From the NCBI GenBank assembly GCA_947455285.1, contig CANGOK010000106.1:1-10122 (forward strand): a DNA stretch of 10,122 nt, read 5' to 3'. The stretch is from Beijerinckiaceae bacterium (GTDB taxonomy: Bacteria; Pseudomonadota; Alphaproteobacteria; Rhizobiales; Beijerinckiaceae). The position numbers and the translations under genes are program-made. The notes below the pieces were generated by a model. It had not been told where the DNA came from. It did no database searches and saw nothing but the letters and a program-made list of their open reading frames with translations. Below are positions 6,003-10,122 of the stretch, piece after piece. The stretch's first letter is position 1. Each line of letters opens with the position of its first letter.

Positions 6003-6995
6003 ATGAACCATTCGAACCTTCCCTCACGGCGCAGCTTCCTCAATGGCGCAGCCGCCCTTTCGCTGGGCTCCGCCTTGCCTCTGCCCGCCCTGGCGCAGGC
6101 CTGGCCGACGAAGCCCGTGCGCGTCCTCGTGCCCTTCGGCGCAGGCGGCATCGCGGACATCACCGTGCGCATCGTGGCTGAGCGGCTGGGCGACAAGCTC
6201 GGCCAGCGTTTCGTGATCGAGAACCAGCCCGGCCCCGGCGGCATCAACGCTGCGCGAGCGGCCCTGCAGGGCGGCACGGACGGCTATAGCCTCGCGCTTT
6301 TCTCGAACGGCACCGCCGTGGCGGCGGGCCTCTTCAAGAACCTGCGCTATGACCCCGTGAAGGAATTCGCCCCCGTTTCGGCGCTGGGCTATTTCGACTT
6401 CGTCTTCGCCACGGGCGGGGAGAGCCGATTCAAGACCCTTGGCGAACTCCTCGCCGAGGCGCGGGCGAAGCCCGGCGTCCTCAACATCGGCACCATCGCC
6501 AGCGGCAGCACGCAGAACCTCTCGGGCGAGCTCTTCAAGAGCAGCGCCAACATCGACGCGCGCATCGTGCCCTATCGCACCACGCCTGACGTGATTCTGG
6601 CGGCCTTGCGCGGCGATGTGGACCTGATCGTCGATTCCTACGCCTCGATGAAAGCCAATCTGGAGGACGGCAAGCTGCGCGCGCTCGCCACCTCCAGCAT
6701 CAACCGCTCCGTGTCTCTGCCCAATGCGCCGACCGTAGCGGAAGCCGGGATCCCGGGCTTTGACGTGACCTCGTGGAATGCGATCTTCGCGCCTGCGGGC
6801 ACGCCCCAGCCGATCATCGACACGCTGAACAAGGCCATTCTCGAAGTCCTCGCCCTGCCTGACACCAAGAAGCTGCTGCTCGATCTTGGCATCGAGGCGA
6901 AGGGCTCAACCCCGGCGGAGCTTGGCGAGAAGCTGCAGGCGGACATCGTGAAATGGACCGCCATCATCGACAAGTCGGGCATCGAGAAACAGTGA
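6003..6995 (+). CDS. Bug/TctC-family tripartite tricarboxylate solute-binding protein, Tat-exported
   Basis: This 330-residue periplasmic binding protein belongs to the Bug family, which captures carboxylates and other small metabolites. It sometimes works with TctA/TctB membrane proteins and often stands without them. The N-terminus carries a clear twin-arginine signal, SRRSFLNG (8-15), then a hydrophobic stretch ending PALAQA before WPTKPVR (34-40), the usual start of mature Bug proteins. The ligand-loop motif VPFGAGGIADITVR (43-56) keeps the conserved Asp52. Other family blocks are ENQPGPGG (73-80), GYSLALFSNGT (94-104) and the C-terminal APTVAEAGIPGFD (242-254). GGAG at 5992-5995 supports this start; the frame is open to 5862 but those codons overlap the chrA regulatory region. 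No tctA or tctB is in the window, so it is an orphan here. The nearby dehydrogenases suggest an organic acid ligand. Confidence 0.92.
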   Translation: MNHSNLPSRRSFLNGAAALSLGSALPLPALAQAWPTKPVRVLVPFGAGGIADITVRIVAERLGDKLGQRFVIENQPGPGGINAARAALQGGTDGYSLALFSNGTAVAAGLFKNLRYDPVKEFAPVSALGYFDFVFATGGESRFKTLGELLAEARAKPGVLNIGTIASGSTQNLSGELFKSSANIDARIVPYRTTPDVILAALRGDVDLIVDSYASMKANLEDGKLRALATSSINRSVSLPNAPTVAEAGIPGFDVTSWNAIFAPAGTPQPIIDTLNKAILEVLALPDTKKLLLDLGIEAKGSTPAELGEKLQADIVKWTAIIDKSGIEKQ

Positions 6996-7024
6996 CGCCG
7001 CAGGGCGGGTGAAGGGAGGCGCGT

Positions 7025-8023
7025 ATGGCGCAAGAGAATTTGCTGATGCCGGTTCCCCTCCCGCCTCTGGCGCAGGAGAAACTGGCGAAGTCCTTCCGCC
7101 TGATCCGGCTCTGGGAGGAGGCCGACCGCGAAGCGGCCCTCGCCGCCATCGCGCCGACCCTGCGCTTCATCGCGACCGGCGTGCCCATTCTCACCGAGGG
7201 GGTCTCGCATCCCATCGACGCGGCCTTTCTGGCGCGCTTCCCCAAGCTCGAACTCGTCGCCAATCTCGGCGTCGGCTACGACAATATCGACATCGACGCC
7301 TGCGCGGCGCGGGGGATCATCGTCACCAACACGCCTGACGTGCTGACCGAAGAGACGGCGGACACCGCGTTCGGCCTGCTGCTCTGCGCCGTGCGTCAGT
7401 TTCCGCAGGCGGATCGTTATTTGCGCCGGGGCGAATGGCTCAAAGAGGCCTTTCCCCTGACCGCGAGCCTGCGCGACCGCACCATGGGCATCGTGGGCCT
7501 TGGGCGCATCGGCCGCGCCATCGCGAAACGCGGCGAGGCCTTTGGGCTCAAGATCGCCTACCACGGGCGCAAACCGCAGGCGGATGCGCCATGGCCCTTT
7601 TACGAGCGGTTGGAAGACATGGCGAGGGCCTGCGACATCCTGATGGTCGCGACGCCGGGCGGCCCGTCGACGCGCAACCTAATCGACGCGCGCATTCTCG
7701 ACGCGCTGGGGCCGCAGGGGATTCTCGTCAACATCGCGCGCGGATCGGTGGTGGATGAGCCTGCCCTGATCGCCGCCCTGCGCGAGCGGCGCATTCTCAC
7801 GGCGGGGCTCGACGTCTTCGCCCATGAGCCTGAAGTTCCTGCTGAACTCATCGCCATGGATCACGTGGTGCTGCTGCCCCATGTGGGCTCGGCCAGCCAC
7901 GCCACCCGCGACGCCATGAGCGCGCTCGTCGCAGATAACGTGATTGCCTATTCGGCAGGTCGCGGACCGCTGACGCCAGTCGCTGAAACTCCTTGGATTG
8001 CGGGCGCGCAGACCGCACAATGA
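7025..8023 (+). CDS. D-2-hydroxyacid dehydrogenase (glyoxylate/hydroxypyruvate reductase-like)
   Basis: This 332-residue cytosolic enzyme should interconvert 2-keto acids and D-2-hydroxy acids using NAD(P)H. The family features are complete. The substrate-domain block is LVANLGVGYDNIDI (77-90), and the Rossmann motif is GLGRIG (158-163). The catalytic Arg239 lies in NIARGSVVDE, Glu268 in DVFAHEPEVP and His286 in LLPHVGSAS. After the second beta strand the sequence AYHGRK (178-183) offers basic residues (Arg182, Lys183) where an acidic residue marks NAD users, so NADPH preference is likely. Together with overall similarity this points to the glyoxylate/hydroxypyruvate reductase group. AAGGGAGG (7012-7019) lies 5 nt before the ATG. 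The gene begins 29 bp after the Bug stop, so the two are probably one operon. The exact substrate is not readable. Confidence 0.9.
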   Translation: MAQENLLMPVPLPPLAQEKLAKSFRLIRLWEEADREAALAAIAPTLRFIATGVPILTEGVSHPIDAAFLARFPKLELVANLGVGYDNIDIDACAARGIIVTNTPDVLTEETADTAFGLLLCAVRQFPQADRYLRRGEWLKEAFPLTASLRDRTMGIVGLGRIGRAIAKRGEAFGLKIAYHGRKPQADAPWPFYERLEDMARACDILMVATPGGPSTRNLIDARILDALGPQGILVNIARGSVVDEPALIAALRERRILTAGLDVFAHEPEVPAELIAMDHVVLLPHVGSASHATRDAMSALVADNVIAYSAGRGPLTPVAETPWIAGAQTAQ

Positions 8024-8079
8024 GGCTGCGTTCCGACGCTCGATTCGCGGGTATGACGATCATGGGGAGAAGAACTCAC

Positions 8080-8535
8080 ATGGACGCCGTCTATTTCAGA
8101 TCGCCTCTTCTTGCTTTGGCCGGACTCGGCTTGATGCTGACCGCGCAGCCTGCAGCTGCACAGGGCATCCAGACATCGCCGCTGCCCCCGGCTCAGGGCG
8201 TCGCCGCCAATCCGGGTGCGGCAAAGCCTGCGCCTTCCGGCGACATGGCGGGCCGCTACATCATTCTGCGCGAAGGCGGCAGGGATGTCGGCTGCATGCT
8301 GACGCTTGAAGGAGCGGCGCGCGGCCCGGGCGGCGATCTCAAGGCGCAGCTCGCGCCAGCATGCCGCGATCAGGGCATCGTAGTCTTCGACCCCGTGGCT
8401 TGGCGCCTCGAGCGCGGGCGCCTCGTGCTGACCGCCCGCAAAGGCCATACGGCGACCTTCGAGAAACAGGTGGACGGAGCCTGGTGGAAGGACCCTGCCG
8501 AAGGCGGGAAGCCCCTTGGCGTGAAGAAAATCTAG
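8080..8535 (+). CDS. Small secreted protein, AprI/Inh/Omp19-like protease-inhibitor domain
   Basis: This 151-residue protein has a Sec signal peptide (residues 1 to about 27, hydrophobic SPLLALAGLGLMLTAQPAAA) and a low-complexity Pro/Ala linker to about residue 54. A compact domain follows that resembles the Inh family of periplasmic metalloprotease inhibitors: AGRYIILREGG (57-67), VGCMLTLEG (70-78), APACRD (92-97), WRLERGRLVLTA (108-119) and a final sheet with GHTATFEK. Cys72 and Cys95 sit where the family forms its disulfide. Unlike Brucella Omp19 there is no lipobox cysteine, so it should be soluble in the periplasm. The ATG at 8080 is preferred because it opens the signal peptide and follows GGGGAGAAG (8064-8072). 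In-frame upstream starts (7993, 8053) would add a charged extension. Assignment is by pattern recognition and moderate. No protease gene is adjacent. Confidence 0.65.
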   Translation: MDAVYFRSPLLALAGLGLMLTAQPAAAQGIQTSPLPPAQGVAANPGAAKPAPSGDMAGRYIILREGGRDVGCMLTLEGAARGPGGDLKAQLAPACRDQGIVVFDPVAWRLERGRLVLTARKGHTATFEKQVDGAWWKDPAEGGKPLGVKKI

Positions 8536-8550
8536 ACAGAAAATCGCGTT

Positions 8551-8577
8551 CCGGCGCCGCTGGTTGACAGGCGCCGG
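8551..8577. terminator. GC-rich hairpin after the Inh-like gene, loop holds a -35 box
   Basis: CCGGCGCC (8551-8558) and GGCGCCGG (8570-8577) are perfect 8-bp complementary arms with an 11-nt loop, beginning 16 nt after the stop codon. The position suits transcription termination, but no T run follows. The loop contains TTGACA (8564-8569), so the same dyad could act as an operator for the downstream promoter instead. Confidence 0.45.
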
Positions 8578-8592
8578 GCGATCGCCAATGGT
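8564..8592 (+). promoter_or_regulatory. Candidate promoter of the SDR-BKACE operon
   Basis: A perfect TTGACA (8564-8569) is followed 17 bp later by AATGGT (8587-8592), a three-of-six -10 box. The implied transcript would carry a leader of about 100 nt before the ATG at 8706. In that leader I see only a small hairpin, TGATG (8670-8674) with CATCA (8681-8685), and no recognised riboswitch. Confidence 0.4.
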
Positions 8593-8705
8593 GACGATAC
8601 GGATGCGAAATCCGGTCCGGGGAGGACGTCTGCGAGCCGCAAGCCGTGCTCCGTCAGCCAGCCTGCCTGTGATGGCTTCGCATCATCCAGCAGGCGGTGG
8701 AACAG

Positions 8706-9467
8706 ATGACATATCCCCTTTCGCAACAGGGCAAGGTCGTGCTCGTCATGGGCGGGGCGGGCGGCGTCGGCAGGTCCTGCGCGCGCATGTTCGCTGAAGC
8801 CGGCGCCCATGTGGTCGTGACGCACCGTCCGGGCGAAGACAAGGCGCGGGACGCCGCAAGCTTCGTCGCCAGCCTTCCGGGGAACGATCACGCGGCTTTC
8901 GCCGCCGATGTCGGCGACACCTCCACCATTGTCGCGCTGCAGAGCGCCCTGGCCGCTCGTTATGGCCGGCTCGACGTGCTCATCAACAGCGCCGGCTTCA
9001 CCAAGCCCATTCCCCACGCCGATCTTGAAGCGCTGACCGATGACCTCATCGACGAGATGTTCCGCATCAACTGGCGCGGCCAGTTCGCCACCGTGCGCGC
9101 CTTCGCGCCCATGCTGAAGGCTAGCGGGGATGGGCTGATCGTCTCGATCTCCTCCATCGCCGCGCTGAACGGCAATGGCTCCAACATCGCCTATGGCGCT
9201 GTGAAGGCGGGCATAGATGCCATGACCAAATCGCTGGCGCGCGCGCTGGCCCCGGAGATCCGCGTCATGGGCGTGGCGCCGGGCGTGGTCGACACTGGCT
9301 TTGTCGCGGGACGCGGCGCTGAATTCAACGCCAAGACCGCACTCACGACGCCGCTGCGGCGCGTGGCGAGCGCGGATGACGTCGCCGCCGCCGTTCTGTC
9401 CTGCGCCACCCATCTTGGTTATTCCACCGGCTCGACGCTGATCGTCGACGGCGGTCGGGCTCTGTGA
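8706..9467 (+). CDS. SDR-family NAD(P)-dependent oxidoreductase
   Basis: This 253-residue classical short-chain dehydrogenase/reductase has the cofactor motif GGAGGVG (16-22), in place of the commoner TGxxxGIG. It also has the adenine-pocket Asp in AADVGD (67-72), INSAG (93-97) as the NNAG variant, and Asn122 in RINWRG. The catalytic set is Ser150, Tyr163 and Lys167 (SISSIAA, YGAVK). The C-terminus STLIVDGG (243-250) is typical of the beta-keto reductase (FabG-like) branch. THRPGED after beta-2 carries Arg41, which could favour NADP(H). I prefer the ATG at 8706 (GGCGGTGG 5 nt upstream); a GTG at 8697 would add three residues. The BKACE gene starts 8 bp after its stop. Being paired with BKACE suggests it oxidises a beta-hydroxy acid to the beta-keto substrate of that enzyme, which is inferred from context. 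Confidence 0.9.
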   Translation: MTYPLSQQGKVVLVMGGAGGVGRSCARMFAEAGAHVVVTHRPGEDKARDAASFVASLPGNDHAAFAADVGDTSTIVALQSALAARYGRLDVLINSAGFTKPIPHADLEALTDDLIDEMFRINWRGQFATVRAFAPMLKASGDGLIVSISSIAALNGNGSNIAYGAVKAGIDAMTKSLARALAPEIRVMGVAPGVVDTGFVAGRGAEFNAKTALTTPLRRVASADDVAAAVLSCATHLGYSTGSTLIVDGGRAL

Positions 9468-9475
9468 GGAACGCC

Positions 9476-10122
9476 ATGCAAAGCCCTCGCGACAAGGTCT
9501 TCATCACCTGCGCCGTCACCGGCAACCTGACCCTGCCGGAACAGACGCCGCATCTGCCGATCACCCCCGAAGAGATCGCCGACGCCTGCCTTGGCGCTGC
9601 CGAAGAGGGCGCGGCCATCGTGCATATCCATGTGCGCGAGCCCGGCACCGGCAAACCCTCGATGGAGATCGCCTACTATCAGAACGTGGTCGCGCGCATC
9701 CGCGCCCGCAACAAGGATGTGATCCTGAACCTGACGACCGGCCCGGGCGGGCGCTTCGTTCCCTCCGAGGAAGATCCCAAGGTCGCCGGCCCCGGCACCA
9801 CGCTCATCGTCCCGGAAAAGCGCGTCGAACATATCGCGCTGCTGAAGCCGGAAATCTGCACGCTTGATCTCAACACGATGAATTCGGGCGGGCAGGTCGT
9901 CATCAATACGCCCGGCAATGTGCGGCGCATGGCGAAGGTCATCGCGGCGGCCGGCGTGCGACCGGAGATCGAACTCTTCGATTCCGGCGACATCGCGCTG
10001 ATGCACGACCTCATCAAGGACGGCTCCATCAAGCCCTCGCCGCTCTGCTCCTTCGTGATGGGCGTCAACTACGGCTTCCAGCCGAGCCCCGAAACGGTGC
10101 TTTACGCGCGCAACATGCTGCC
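9476..10122 (+). CDS. Beta-keto acid cleavage enzyme (BKACE, DUF849), 3' end outside window
   Basis: The first 215 residues are present and the frame runs open to the right edge. BKACE enzymes are zinc-dependent and condense a beta-keto acid with acetyl-CoA to give acetoacetate and a new acyl-CoA. Known substrates include 3-keto-5-aminohexanoate and 3-dehydrocarnitine. Visible family marks are VFITCAVTGN (8-17), LPITPEEIADA (27-37) and VHIHVRE (49-55), whose His50 and His52 are the expected zinc ligands. Further marks are VILNLTTGPGG (85-95) and FVMGVNYG near residue 200. The third, C-terminal zinc ligand lies beyond the window. The loop GPGGRFVPS followed by VAGPGTTLIVPEKRVEH differs from the GGG-type loop I recall in other members, so substrate may differ. 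GAGGA (9466-9470) overlaps the SDR stop and sits 5 nt before the ATG, indicating tight coupling. Confidence 0.9.
   Translation, partial: MQSPRDKVFITCAVTGNLTLPEQTPHLPITPEEIADACLGAAEEGAAIVHIHVREPGTGKPSMEIAYYQNVVARIRARNKDVILNLTTGPGGRFVPSEEDPKVAGPGTTLIVPEKRVEHIALLKPEICTLDLNTMNSGGQVVINTPGNVRRMAKVIAAAGVRPEIELFDSGDIALMHDLIKDGSIKPSPLCSFVMGVNYGFQPSPETVLYARNML

Noticed and set aside
5864..6277. Upstream extension of the chrA reading frame on the minus strand
   Set aside because: It overlaps the divergent Bug gene, has no ChrA-like content, and a good ribosome site with the conserved N-terminus places the start at 5863.
8532..9413. 293-residue minus-strand open frame opposite the SDR gene
   Set aside because: His/Arg/Gly-rich sequence without domain signs. 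The plus strand has complete SDR catalytic motifs.
9419..10006. 195-residue minus-strand open frame opposite BKACE
   Set aside because: It is antisense to a well-conserved BKACE and has no recognisable family features.
1..10122. CRISPR array, insertion sequence, tRNA or phage attachment site
   Set aside because: I saw no spaced direct-repeat series, no transposase motif, no terminal inverted repeats and no tRNA-like cloverleaf. Base composition is uniform except for the short AT-rich leader near 160-220.

Overview
The window looks like a chromosomal segment of a GC-rich alphaproteobacterium, most likely of the Hyphomicrobiales (Rhizobiales) type. This is inferred from strong G/C third-position bias, Tat-type signals, an Inh/Omp19-like small secreted protein, a solute-binding protein of the Bug family and a BKACE (DUF849) enzyme. 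No single feature fixes the genus. There are no rRNA or tRNA genes, no CRISPR array, no transposase and no phage genes. The layout is eight complete genes on the + strand, one complete gene on the - strand, and a ninth + strand gene cut by the right edge.

Left block (1-1904): a possible terminator of an off-window gene, then an AT-richer leader with a perfect palindrome and candidate promoters. Next comes an OpgG/OpgD-type periplasmic glucan protein with a twin-arginine-like signal and no adjacent opgH on its right side.

ABC block (1988-4525): a tightly packed three-gene importer consisting of an NMT1/THI5-type binding protein (GTG start), a NitT/TauT-type ATPase and a SsuC/TauC-type permease. 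The substrate cannot be read from sequence. The permease stop directly abuts the stop of chrA on the opposite strand.

Central divergent region (4526-6995): a long-chain chromate-transporter family gene (chrA, - strand) and a Tat-exported Bug/TctC-type solute-binding protein (+ strand) diverge from a 139-bp region. That region holds a strong TTGACA box for chrA, a TTGACC box for the Bug gene, and two separate inverted repeats, each overlapping one of these candidate promoters. It is the most structured non-coding DNA in the window.

Right block (7025-10122): an NAD(P)-dependent D-2-hydroxyacid dehydrogenase follows the Bug gene closely, then a small secreted Inh-type protein. A GC-rich hairpin whose loop holds a perfect TTGACA comes next, then an SDR oxidoreductase and a BKACE acyltransferase 8 bp apart. 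SDR plus BKACE suggests a short route in which a beta-hydroxy acid is oxidised to a beta-keto acid and then cleaved with acetyl-CoA to acetoacetate and a new acyl-CoA. The Bug protein and the 2-hydroxyacid dehydrogenase may belong to the same carboxylate-utilisation locus. I see no clear undescribed defence or mobile system. The points most worth testing are the catabolic cluster and the regulatory dyads.
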